This document shows positions 12,501-22,700 of a stretch of 64,000 nt of DNA, one piece after another. How positions within the stretch are numbered: position 1 is the first letter of the stretch; every line of letters starts with the position of its first letter. The notes beneath the pieces were generated by a model. It searched no databases, was not told where the DNA came from, and was given only the letters and a program-made list of their open reading frames with translations. The position numbers and the translations under genes were made by a program. Origin of the DNA: Mytilus edulis (taxonomy: Eukaryota > Mollusca > Bivalvia > Mytilida > Mytilidae); contig NC_092347.1 of NCBI RefSeq assembly GCF_963676685.1, positions 64,304,596 through 64,368,595 of the forward strand. Reading direction: 5' to 3'.

Positions 12501-12945
12501 ATACCTTTCCGTTGGATCCTTTGACGGCACCTAGAGGAAACTTGGACAAAAAGGCATACAAAAACACAATCCTATCTTAACATACCTGTCTGTCCGATCC
12601 TGTGACGCCACCTAAAGGAAATTTGGACAAAAAGGCATACAAACATGCACACAATCTTATCTTAACATACCTTTCCGTTGGATCCTTTGACGCCACCTAG
12701 AAGAAACTAGGACAAAAACGCATACAAACATACAATCTTATCTTAACATACCTTTCCGTTGGATCCTTTGACGCCACCTAGAAGAAACTAGGACAAAAAG
12801 GCATACAAACACACAATCTTATCTTACATACCTGTCCGTGAGATCCTTTGATGCACCTAGAAAATACTTGGACAAAAAGGCATACAAACATACACAATCC
12901 TATCAAAACTTACCTCACTGTCTGATCCTGGACGTCACCTAAAAC
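6560..12945 (-). repeat. 81-bp satellite, ~79 units, each with a splice-site-bounded 26-nt core
   Basis: The period is 81 bp (for example GATCC landmarks at 8460 and 8541). On the minus strand each unit has a pyrimidine tract ending TTTCCTCTAG, then a core such as GTGCCGTCAAAGGATCC followed by AACGGAAAG (26 nt; 25 nt in the CTGCTGTCTG variants), then GTATGTTAAGATAAG. These are good acceptor and donor sequences, leaving a 55-nt intron. Concatenated 26-nt cores contain no stop in the reading cycle. Higher-order structure exists: a rare variant pair (ACAATATTATC with CCGTTGCATCC) recurs 1053 bp apart, equal to 13 units. Either a satellite that mimics splice sites or a tandemly amplified micro-exon. 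Strand is given for the exon-like reading. Confidence 0.9.
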
Positions 12946-12994
12946 ATAAAATGAAATAGATAACCATACCTCACTTATAATTCTTTAAAGTGAC
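12914..12994 (-). other. Two diverged 25-nt micro-exon-like units next to the array
   Basis: Minus strand: GTTTTAG then a 25-nt core (12938-12914) then GTAAGT. Next, TTCTATAG then a 25-nt core (12994-12970) then GTATGG. The cores keep the array pattern (GT..C.T...GGATCAGACAGTGAG and GTCACTTTAAAG...) although the surrounding sequence has diverged beyond simple satellite identity. The second core has a stop in every frame, so not all units can be coding. Confidence 0.45.
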
Positions 12995-13095
12995 CTATAG
13001 AAAATGGAAATAAATAAAAAAAAGAAGAAAGAAATACACCTATAGAAAAAAGAGAGAAAAACACCATACATATGAAAACATAAAAATGAAATGTA

Positions 13096-13869
13096 CTGAG
13101 CCAAAAAAGTTTAGCAACAATTCTTTTTTCATTGTTATTTGTTGTTTCTGGATTTTTTTTTTATTAAACATCATTGATATAATCCTTAGTTTTATCTGAA
13201 ATTTTAAACAGTACTTGATTTCGTGCCATTTCAGCTTTGCACTTGTAATTGATGTTTTACCTTCTTTTTAAAACGAAATTTAATTTTTTTTTGCACACAC
13301 GTTCAGAAACACACCATTGGTAAGAAAAACACATAAAGGTTTGAAAAATTGTATGGGGCGCCAACCATGCCTCTCTGAAAATGATGGTCAGATGGCTCTT
13401 GGAATGGTTGATGCCCGCATGAGTGTTGCTGACGTCGTGGCTCGATTTTATGTGCATAAGTCAACAGTTTAGGGACTATCAAACAGAAATCAACAAATTG
13501 CAACAACACAGGATAGGTCAATATGTCGTAGACCAAAAACAACCATTGTCAAGGGAGGAGCGGTACCTTCACTTTACGTCAACATGTGGTAAGTTTCTTC
13601 TGGCCACAAGACTTAGAGTAGTGCATTGACTAAGGGTAGCTGTTTGTGTTCCTGTCAATTGATGCACTTAGAACATGGCAGAGAAATTGATTTTGAATAA
13701 CACTATACTCATTTCCGCATTTTGACCCTCCTGCGCGCCATACAAAAAATATCCTAATGAATATGAGTGTTAAACATTCATGTTGCTTCTGACATGTCAT
13801 AATTCCATTTTTTTATTATCATTTTGTAATAAAATTTCATATTTTTGTTGCTAAACGTTTTTTGCTCAG
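13096..13869 (+). mobile_element. Tc1/mariner-like element, internally deleted, TA target duplication
   Basis: Terminal inverted repeats: CTGAGCCAAAAAAGTTTAGC from 13096 and its inverted partner GCTAAACGTTTTTTGCTCAG ending 13869, flanked on both sides by TA. At 774 bp it is shorter than a full Tc1 element. It contains an N-terminal transposase remnant (see next entry). It sits inside the diverged tail of the 81-bp array, between units at 12,970-12,994 and 13,885-13,909, so it was inserted after those units existed. Confidence 0.85.
13353..13592 (+). pseudogene. Tc1-like transposase, N-terminal helix-turn-helix remnant
   Basis: The reading frame from ATG 13353 gives MGRQPCLSEN, then ALGMVDARMSVADVVARF, then HKSTV, the pattern of the first helix-turn-helix of Tc1-type transposases, followed by a basic QDRSICRRPK stretch. 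An in-frame TAG interrupts after HKSTV, another stop (TAA) follows at 13590, and the DDE catalytic part is missing. Family members usually have about 340 residues; only about 80 remain. It cannot encode an active enzyme. Confidence 0.8.
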
Positions 13870-13884
13870 TATAGATAAACATAC

Positions 13885-13909
13885 ATCACTTTCGATTCTT
13901 TGAAGTTAC
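13885..13909 (-). other. Outlying 25-nt micro-exon-like unit
   Basis: Minus strand: ATAGCATAG, a 25-nt core starting GTAACTTCAAAGAATCG, then GTATGTTT. It has the same length and core pattern as the units at 12.9 kb, separated from them only by the Tc1 insertion and about 140 bp. Confidence 0.4.
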
Positions 13910-15181
13910 CTATGCTATATATTTTCTATAGGCTATAAAAAGTATAAAGAAACTTTAAATCCAATTGTTCAGAGAACAATTGCAGGTCTTTCCACAAGTA
14001 AGGTAATTTTAATACTACATTGTATTATTAAAATTTTAATTGGATTACCTCCCATACACTAGCAAATTTACCTGATGATATCGGGATATAGGTATTTAGT
14101 CTGATCTTAATATACATACTAGTGATTTGTTTAAAACCGGTTTTTCATAAAAAAATAAACGAAGAAATGTCGAAATGTTCAGAACTTAATTAAATCTGTA
14201 TTTGGAAAAGATGGTGCAAGCATACGATTTTTATTGCGTCTTACACTTTGAGAAGTGAATAATCTTTAGCTACTTTATTTAAATATTGTGTAAAAACGTT
14301 AATTATGAGCTATGAAAGTCAAGTGGCTCAAGCATTTTTCTGAGGAAGTTTTAAAAAATTGCAAAGAAATATTTTAAAAGTGGGTTAGCTTTCATTAGTC
14401 TTCACTATCTATAGATTAACAACTTTTGGTTATATTTATAATTTAGAATCATCATTGAAGGTGGAGCACGATTGCAGAGTTAATTAATTATATTGATGTG
14501 ATATTTGTATGCAAGAGTGACATTCCGTTGTATTATGTACCAATTCGAAAAAGTTATGCAAGTATTGTCTCCCTTTAACAGGTTCATTATTTTATAATAT
14601 ATGTTTCTGATATAATTTTGAATAATTACAAAATGTATCAATTCAATATATTTCAGTTTTTGTTATTGGTGTATCAAAAACATTGGTGTACGAATATCAT
14701 TTCATAAATTTAAAACGTTTAAAATGATAACATACCAATATAAAAATCATTCATTACTTTTGAAAAAGACTATAAATCAAAATCGAATTATTGATCGTCC
14801 ATTCATGATAGATTGAATGGGAAATGAACCAGAGTTATCTAATGGTAATCACAGAGAGGGACTAGCAAGCAATTTTAAATTGAAGCTTATTTAAGGTTAA
14901 AACAATTTTCCACTATAAACAAATGTTACTATATACAAATATAAGGACTTTGTTAACTTAGTCTACAAATTTTATTAGATATTATGAATTTTTATTACAA
15001 TAGATTAATATGCTACTTACACTGCTTTTATATTGTTTAAGTTGTCTTTTTTTGTCCCTTATTGCTTAATGATTTGTTCCATTACCCCTATAACCATCCT
15101 TTGTAGTATGGAAACTTGTGGTATCATTTCAGAGAGATTTATACACTTTTAAAAAGACAAGTTATTGACTGAAAACTACCA
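13910..15181. other. Unassigned AT-rich sequence
   Basis: No exon or known repeat recognised. It contains a short perfect hairpin, CAATTGTTC/GAACAATTG (13962-13982), of unknown meaning. Confidence 0.4.
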
Positions 15182-16332
15182 CTAGAGGCTCTTAAGAGCC
15201 AGTGTCGCTCACCTTGGATCTATGTGCATTATCAAACAAAGGACACAGATGGATTCATGACAAAATTGTGTTTTGGTGATGGTGATGTGTTTGTAGATCT
15301 TACTTTACTGAAAATTCTTGCCACTTACAATTTTCTTTATCTATAATAAAATTGGCCCTTTGGTAACAGAGGAAATATTTTGTAAAGATTAACAAAATTA
15401 ATGAAAATTGTTGAAAATTGACTATAAAGGGCAATAACTCCTTAAGGGGTCATCTGACTATTTTGGGCATGTTGACTTATTTCTACATCTTACTTTGCTG
15501 AACAGAATTATATATATTATTATATAGATATTGATTTTTTTAACAAATTAATTCCCTGTCAGATTTGCTCTAAATGCTTTGGTTTCTGAGTTATAAGCCC
15601 AAATATACATTTTATCCCTATGTTCTATTTTTAGCCATGGCAGCCATCTTGGTTAGTTGGTCGGGTCACCACACACATTTTTTAAAATAAGATACCCTAA
15701 TTATGATTGTGGCAAAGATTGGTTAAATTTGGCCCAGTAGTTTCAGAGGAATTTTTGTGAAAGATTACAAAAATTTACGAAAAATTGGTAAAAAATGATT
15801 ATATAGGGCAATAACTCCTTAAGTGGCCAACTGACCATTTTAGTCATGGAGACTTATTTGTAGATCTTACTTTTCTGAACATTATTGCTGTTTGTAGTTT
15901 ATATCTATATATAATAATATTCAAGATAATAATCAAAAACAGCAAAATTTCCGTAAAATTACGAATTCAGGGGCAGAACCCCACAAGCCATTGTCCAATT
16001 CAACTGAAAATTTCAGAGCAGATAGATCTTGACCTGATAAACAATTTTAATCCATGTCAGATTGCACTTAATGCTTTGGTTTCAGAGTTATAAGCCAAAA
16101 TCTACATTTTACCCCTATGTTCTATTCTTAGCCATGGCAGCCATCTTGGTTGGTTGGCTGGTACACCAGACACATTTTTTAAACTAGATACCCTAATGAT
16201 GATTGTGGCCAAGTTTGGTTAAATTTGGCCCAGTAGTTCAGGAGAAGATTTTTGTAAAAGCTAACAACGCTGGACGACGCCCGACGCCAAGTGATGAGAA
16301 AAGCTCACTTCCTTTGGGCCAGGTGAGCTGAA
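15182..16332. mobile_element. Mollusc-type dispersed repeat with GCTCACCT ends and internal duplication
   Basis: The left end has the palindrome GGCTCTTAAGAGCC (15187-15200) followed by AGTGTCGCTCACCT. The right end is CGACGCCAAGTGATGAG...GGGCCAGGTGAGCT, giving short inverted AGGTGAGC ends. Inside, a block of about 440 bp (ATAACTCCTTAAG ... CCATGGCAGCCATCTTGGTT ... GGTTAAATTTGGCCCAGTAG) occurs twice. No open reading frame. The family is recognised as a bivalve-style interspersed repeat from memory of its ends. The class is uncertain. Confidence 0.5.
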
Positions 16333-17220
16333 AATGCTTATTTGGGCTCCTTTTTGGTCCCTAACTTATTGGAACCCTTCAAGCAAGAACCCAAAAACTC
16401 AATTCCAACCTTTCCTTTGTAGTATTTAAGAAACCTTGTAGTATAATTTCAGAGAGATCCATACACTTAAACACAACTTATTGTCTGTAAACTAGAAAAA
16501 TACTTCTTTTTGGCCTCTTATTACTAAATGTTTATTGATATTAACCCCAGACTGACACCAAACATTCCCTACATTATATGGAACCTTGTTGTACAATGTC
16601 AGAGAGATCCATACAATTAAACATAAGTTTTTGTCCCGAAACTTCAAAAATGCTTGTTTTTGGCCCTTAATTCCTTGACTGTTTGCCCCATAACCCTTAC
16701 AAGAAATACCAACCTTCTACTTAATAGAATGACCATTATGGTACAATTTCAGGGTAATTGAAATACTTATACACAACTTATTGTCCTGGAACAGATAAAT
16801 GTATGTTTTGGGCCCCCAAAATCAATCCCAACTTTCCTTTTGTGGTTATACACATTGTGTTAACATTGTGTTAACATTTTATTGATTTCCATTTACTTAT
16901 ACTAAATTTATTATTCAGAAACCCTCCGTCTTTGGACGCCGCTGACAACGACTACGTGATACCAATATACGACCGCAAAAATTTTTGCAGTCGTATAAAA
17001 ACTTTTACCACAGAGTGAATGTAATGTTTCCTGGCAGAAAAACTTAAGTCCATTTATAAGTAAATGGGGAAAAACAGGATTTTTTTTAAACAAAATTTAC
17101 TTGTGGATACTTTCTTATGATCACAAACAAGCTTCTGTCAAAGTTTGGTAGAAATCCAGGATAGTTTTAGAAAGTTATTAAAATTTCAACAAGAGTTCAC
17201 ACCCTGAAATGTCTTGCCTT
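16333..17220. repeat. Degenerate tandem repeat of TTTCAGAGAGATCCATACA units
   Basis: TTTCAGAGAGATCCATACA-like words recur near 16450 and 16595, and again in weaker form near 16750, spaced about 150 bp. Each is followed by ACACAACTTATTGTC-like sequence and TGTTTTTGGCCC. Non-coding; unit identity is low. Confidence 0.5.
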
Positions 17221-17269
17221 CTTTACTAATCATTGATGATAGTCCTAAATATAAAGCTTTATTACAACT

Positions 17270-18180
17270 GTAACATAAACTTAACCAAGAAAACTAAACA
17301 TTGACCAACGAACCATGAAAATGAGGTCAAGGTCAGATGAACCATGCCAGGCAGACATGTACAGCTAACAATTCTTCCATACAACAAATATAGTTTACCT
17401 ATTACTTATTGTTTAAGAAAAACAGACCAAAACACAAAAACTGAACACTGAGCAATGAACTGGGAAAATGAGGTCAAGGTCAAATAAAACCTGTGTGACT
17501 GACATAAAGATCATACAATATTTCCATACACCAAATATAGTTGACCTATTGCATATAGTATTAGAAAAAAGACCAAACTCAAAAACGTAACTGTGACCAA
17601 TGAACCAATGAACCATGTAAGTTTGAGGTTAAGGTGAGATGACACCTGCCAGCTAGACATGTACACCTTACAAAAATTTCATACACCAAATATAGTAGAC
17701 CTATTGCATACAGTATTAGAAAAACAGACCAAAACACAAAAACTGAAGTTGAACCATGAAAATGAGGTCAAGGTCAGATGACACCTGCCAGCTGGACATG
17801 TACACCTTACAGTCCTTCCATACACTGAATATACTAGATCTTTAATTGCTTATAGTATCTGAGATATGGACTTGACCACCAAAGCTTAGCCTTGTTCACT
17901 GATCCATGAAATGAGTTCAAGGTCAAGTGAAAACTGTCTGACTGGCATGAGGACCTAGCAAGGTACGCACAAACCAAATATAGTTATCTCATTACTTATA
18001 ATAAGGGAGAATTCAACATTACAAAAAAGTAGTCACTGAACCATGAAAAGGAGGTCAAGGACATTGGACATGTGACTGACCGAAACTTCGAAACATGAGG
18101 CATTCATATACAAAGTATGAAGCATCCAGGTCTTCCCCCTTCTTGAACATACAAAACTTTTAAGAAGTTATCTAACGCCA
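17270..18180. repeat. ~146-bp tandem repeat carrying AGGTCAAGGTCA
   Basis: About six degenerate units, each with an ACCATGAAAATGAGGTCAAGG segment followed by CATACACCAAATATAGT and a short A-rich stretch. AGGTCAAGGTCA is exact at 17324, 17471 and 17764, with near copies between and after. The same repeat forms a second block at 20.5-21.35 kb. No open frame survives. Confidence 0.75.
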
Positions 18181-18389
18181 CCGCCTCCACAGCCACCTGA
18201 TCACTATCCCTATGTTGCAGGCTGACTTGTATAAACCCTAAAACCAAATTTTAGAAATTCTTGTATTGTAGTTCCTGAGAAAAAAGTGGTGAAAATTTTC
18301 AATTTGGCTATTACGTGTAAAATGATACACAAGTTCGATAAACAGGAAGTTGCTTAGTGATGAATCTGAAAACGCATCAGTTGGCATAG

Positions 18390-19412
18390 ATGATATATAT
18401 GTAGTGCGATGGTCACGCTAAAGTGCGATGGTCTACGCTAAAGTACGATGGTGTATCACGCTAAAGTGCGATGGCTGTTTGTTAGCTAAAGTATGATGGT
18501 TTATCACGCTAAAGTGCAATAGACTAAAAGGGTAATGTTAAAGGGCTTAAAGTATTAAAGAACACGGATTTAAAAAATAGACTTCTTGCGAAAGCTCGTA
18601 CAAGGTTTTATGACATATTTGATAGGCTTTATAATTACCGGTAGTCTTAAGTGATTATTGTTTTAAATTAAGAAGAACAACCATGTAATTATTGCTAAAA
18701 TGGTAATTTAGGTGTGACAAAAATCTAGATATCCTTTAATTCAGGCTGGTATTACATATTTGGATAATTGGTGTAGCTTGCCGTTCACACAGTCTATCAC
18801 TAATGTGAACATCTCCTCTCAAAGTTGCCATTGTAAATTACAAATACAAAATTCTTTCTAATTTTTTAGCAGACAAATTATGATTTACGCATGGAAACAT
18901 GACGTACCTTTATTTTACCGACTTTACTTTTCATTAAAATCAATATTTGAACAGGGACGGCAAAGTAAACTTCAACATAAACAATGATTTCAATGTATCC
19001 GTTAGCTTCAAATAGAAACAAGATCAAGGATATTTATAAATAAATGCGTATACTTTTGTCTCTGTATAAGTAAGATGGTCAACTGCAGGACAAAAGTCCT
19101 TCTAGCACTGAAAAAAACCCACATTTGCTTCAGCCGACAAAACACAGTGATCATGTTTAAATTGAGTAAGTCATGGACAATCGCCTTACAGTTGTAAATC
19201 AAATATTCTACATTTATCTTTCGGCATGTTCATTTTTTGTTTGTATATAAAACTTTGTCCACATCATAATCCATAGTAATGTTTATTACGTCTATACTTT
19301 CGCGGACCATCGCAATTTAGCGTGTGTAGGCATCATACTTTAGCGTAGACCATCGCACTTTAGCGTGACCATCGAACTTTAGTATCCCCATCGCACTTTA
19401 GAGTCCTACATA
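18390..19412. mobile_element. Element with TIRs made of tandem GCGATGGTCACGCTAAAGT repeats
   Basis: The left end (18390-18520) is TATATATGTAG followed by five variants of TGCGATGGT..CACGCTAAAG. The right end (19300-19412) is the inverted equivalent (CACTTTAGCGTGACCATCG and variants), ending CTACATATATA. The inverted repeats are about 110 bp and internally tandem. The interior has no convincing gene (the 64-codon minus frame at 19008-19202 has no recognised domain). The sequence AAACCNNAAAACCAAATTT...TTGTAGTTCCTGAGAAAAA occurs both left (18234) and right (19418) of the element, so it sits in a duplicated or tandem host repeat. Confidence 0.65.
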
Positions 19413-19757
19413 TATAAACCCCAAAACCAAATTTCAGAAATCCTTGTATTGTAGTTCCTGAGAAAAATGAGACGAAAATATTCATGAGATGGACGGACTG
19501 ATAAACTGATGGCTTGATCGACAGACAGAGGTAAAACATGATTACCTCCCCCCATTTTTTAAAAGGGGGGAGGGGGGTAAAATGAGTTGTAAAATGTAAA
19601 TATTTTTGAACTATATGATTTCAAGTTATTAGAACATATATTATAGACATTAAGTAACTATAAAGAATTGTATTACTGTATATAAAATATTCTATATAAA
19701 TTATAAAATACATTTCGTTCGAGTATAAATTTGAAAAAGAAATTTTGGACTAATTTG
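19413..19757. other. Repeat tail and AT-rich sequence
   Basis: The start continues the host repeat copied at 18.23 kb (AAATTTCAGAAATCCTTGTA). A GATGGACGGACTGAT segment like those ending mollusc interspersed repeats follows, then a C-rich/G-rich hairpin near 19548-19578. Nothing coding. Confidence 0.4.
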
Positions 19758-19759
19758 TA

Positions 19760-19840
19760 ATGATTTTTCAAGCTGTTTCTCCAACTAATTTGAAAACTAA
19801 TTTTCAAGCTGTTTCTCCAACTAATTTGAAAACTATTTTT
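19760..19840. repeat. Direct duplication of a ~39-bp segment
   Basis: TTTTCAAGCTGTTTCTCC...AATTTGAAAACTA occurs twice in a row, producing the peptide QAVSPTNLKT twice in one frame. A recent local duplication. No sign that it is translated. Confidence 0.7.
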
Positions 19841-19898
19841 TATTATCTAACAAATTTTAACATAGTTTCAAATACAATTGTAATGAGCAAATACTTAC

Positions 19899-19976
19899 AT
19901 CATCATTATCTGGCAACTAAAATGAAATCGTCTGCCTGTAGGTGTCAGGACTGAACTTTCATCTGGGCTCATCCAT
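19899..19976 (-). CDS. 78-nt exon candidate of an unrecognised minus-strand gene
   Basis: Bounded on the minus strand by TGTATTACAG and GTAAGTAT, both strong splice signals. The length is divisible by three, and the frame entering in phase 2 is open: WMSPDESSVLTPTGRRF followed by HFSCQIM. A copy 13.5 kb away (6402-6478) keeps both splice sites and flanking intron sequence but has lost one base. The TPTGRRF/SPDGRR motif faintly recalls the SP-G-K/R-K/R-F core of methyl-CpG-binding domains or the SPDG turn of WD40 repeats; both are too short to rely on. Confidence 0.4.
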
Positions 19977-20515
19977 CTGTAATACAAAATAAAATTATTC
20001 TTATATGTATGAGAAAACAGTTAGTAATTGAAATAAAAAATATACTTAAATCAAAGCAATATGAAGATATCCCAATTGACAATCAGAAGTTTTTCTTTCG
20101 TTCTGTTAGACTAAATTGGAGAAAAGATTTCCAATTGTCAATGGTTAGATAATTCAGAGTTGACTGCCAAGAGCGCATGATACGCTGGACGCTTTTTAAA
20201 GAATAAAATTCCATTAGTCCTCAAGGTTATAAATTTATAAAAAAAAATAATTAAAGGAGGTTTAATTTATTAAGTAGAAACCTGTCACCACATTTTCATG
20301 AAAACTGCTTAAAGCACTTGAGTTATTGTCTGAAAAACCGGAAAATCCTCAATTTTTTATGAATAAAATGTCATGACTTATAAAACACAAAATCTAAAAT
20401 TTATAAAGATTGAAAGGGAGCTTACGTCAAAACATTTAAAAATAATTATCAAAGTTTTAATGCAAATTGGTTAAAGCATTTTGGAGTTATTGTTGGACAA
20501 GGTATACCATAATAC
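19977..20515. other. AT-rich sequence with dispersed-repeat fragments
   Basis: The first ~65 bp continue the intron sequence shared with 6.48-6.55 kb. The rest includes GAGTTATTGT-type fragments (20322, 20487) resembling other interspersed pieces in the window. No gene. Confidence 0.4.
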
Positions 20516-20519
20516 GTCC

Positions 20520-21670
20520 CTTATTCTTCCATACAACAAATATAATTGACCTATTGCTTATAGTTTAAGAAAAACAGATCAAAACACAAAACTTAACAAT
20601 GAGCATTGGACTGTGAACTTGAGGTCAAGGTCAAATGAAAAATGTACGACTGACATATAGATCATGAAATATTTCCATACTGACCAAATATAGTTGACCA
20701 ATTGCATATAGTACTAGAAAAAAAAGACCAAAACTCATAAACTTAACTTTGACCACTGCATGAACCATGAAAATGAGGTCAAGGTCATGACACCTGCCAG
20801 CTAGACATGTACACCTTAAAATTATTCCATACACCAAATGTAGTAGACATATTGCAAACAGTATAAGAAACTGAACCATAAAAATGACGTCAGATGTTAC
20901 CTGCCTGAGTTGGGACATGTAAACCTTACAGACCTTTCATACATTGAATATGCAACACCTTTGGCTTATTGTATCTGAGATGTGGACTTGACAATCAAAA
21001 CTTCACCTTGTTCACTGATCCATGAAATGAGGTCAAGGTCAAGTGAAAACTGTCTGACGGGCATGAAGACCTTGCAAGGTACTCACATACGAAATATAGT
21101 TACCCTATTACTTATAAGAGATGATTTAACATAAGGCAAAAATCTTAATTTTTTATTACAGTAGTCACTGAATCATAAACATTAGGTCAAGGACATCGCA
21201 CATGTGACTGACAGAAACTTCTGAACATGAGGCATCAATATACAAAGTATGAAGCATCCAAGTCTTCCACCTTATAAAATATAAAGCTTATTAAGAATTT
21301 AGCAAATGCCGCCGCCGGATCGCTCACTATCCCTATGTCGAGCTTTCTGCAACAAAAGTTGCAGGCTCGACAAAAACAAGAGTGTGTCCAAAGTACATGA
21401 ATTTGTACTATAATTTTCCATGTTCAGTGGACCGTGAAATTGAGGTCAAAACTTTAATTTGGCATTAAATATAATATCAAAGGGAACATGTGTACTAAGT
21501 TTCAAGTTGATTGGACTTCAACTTCATCAAAAACTACCTTGACCAAAAACTTTAACCTGAAGCTGGACAGATTGATAGATGAATGGACGGACGAACGAAA
21601 AGACGGACAACGAAAACAGAGGTACAGACCAGGAAACATAATGCCCTCCACTATTGTAGGTGGTGCATAA
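20520..21670. repeat. Second AGGTCAAGGTCA tandem block plus GGACGGACGAACG tail
   Basis: Units like those at 17.3-18.2 kb recur, with AGGTCAAGGTCA exact at 20622, 20775 and 21030. From about 21385 comes a distinct end module (AAGTTTCAAGTTGATTGGACT ... GACGGACGAACGAAAAGACG ... AATGCCCTCCACTATTGTAGG). This module is present in inverted orientation at 63.5-63.7 kb. The 60-codon frame at 21488-21670 is part of the repeat and not a gene. Confidence 0.7.
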
Positions 21671-22557
21671 AAAAAGTTAACAAATATAATAGTATCATTG
21701 TGGTACCACTCCAATGCATTACACTGCCATCATTGGGATAACCTCTTCATCCATGCATTTTATATTGTCATCAAGACATTGAAAAATCTTCCAAACTAAT
21801 CAGAGGCGTCAGTGCTTAATATAGTGCCAAATTGTGGTCTCTTTTATAAAAAAAAGTACTTTTTTTCTGAACAGAAACTTCAGCTGTATAAATATGTTGA
21901 CTATTATTGAAATTCAGGTGGTTTATATTATCAGACAAGAGGAATTTCTTTTGGGAAAATATAAAATAACTTGAGTTTTAATAAGGCAAGGACTTTTAAT
22001 TTATTGGTTTATTGAGACTTAATTCTTTGAAATTTTCATGCAGAAATTTCATACTTTTTTTATATTCCATTTAAAACTTTCTGTCATGAAGTCATGTAAA
22101 ATAAACTTTTTATCTAGTTCTCCTGAAAAGTTATTTTTGTTGATGACCTGTGCCTTGACATTTTAGTAATTAAAATTGTTCCTTTCATTAGGTTAAATTT
22201 ATAATTTCATAACTATATATATATAGCTTGCTTGGCATTTTTAGAAAAGAGAAATCATATGGAAAAAAAATACATGCCAAGTTAATTAATTCAAAATAAT
22301 GCTTAGCTTACCTCACATATTGTGCATGTAGCACATTTCCATAGTGACCATAAAATATGATTTCGTTGTATCATTCATTATTTTGGCAGGACCTACACAA
22401 ATTAATATACAGGTTGCAACCCCAGGTGGAGATAACCTTTAAATTTGGGGTGACATTTTCTAGCTGTTGAAAAAAAAAACTTTGATTTTTTAACTTAAAA
22501 GGGCAACAATGTTTGGACATGTTTTGACCATATAATACCAGATAGATGTATAGTTCT
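21671..22557. other. Unassigned AT-rich sequence
   Basis: No exon, RNA gene or recognised repeat apart from short AT microsatellite at about 22216-22226. Confidence 0.4.
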
Positions 22558-22700
22558 CAGTGGCGTATCCAGAACTTATCATAAAAGGGGGGGGGCTGCC
22601 GACTTTCCTAAGGGGGCCCAGCTCCAGTCTTGCTTCAGTGAATCCCTATATAATCAACCAAATTTTTCCAAAGAAAAGAGGTTACCCCTCATTTGAGGGG
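22558..22700. mobile_element. Truncated CAGTGGCG(G/T)ATCC-type element
   Basis: CAGTGGCGTATCCAGAACTT, a G-run, then CTTGCTTCAGTGAATCCCTA and TATAATCAACCAAATTTTTCC match the element at 2.86 kb. No clear right inverted end follows, so it is truncated or diverged. Confidence 0.55.

Noticed and set aside
6560-12945. CRISPR-like array
   Set aside because: The whole 81-bp unit is repeated with no unique spacers, and the genome is eukaryotic.
21488-21714. Overlapping frames at 21.5-21.7 kb and their mirror at 63.5-63.77 kb
   Set aside because: Both are the same interspersed module, so the similarity reflects repeat copies and not a gene family.
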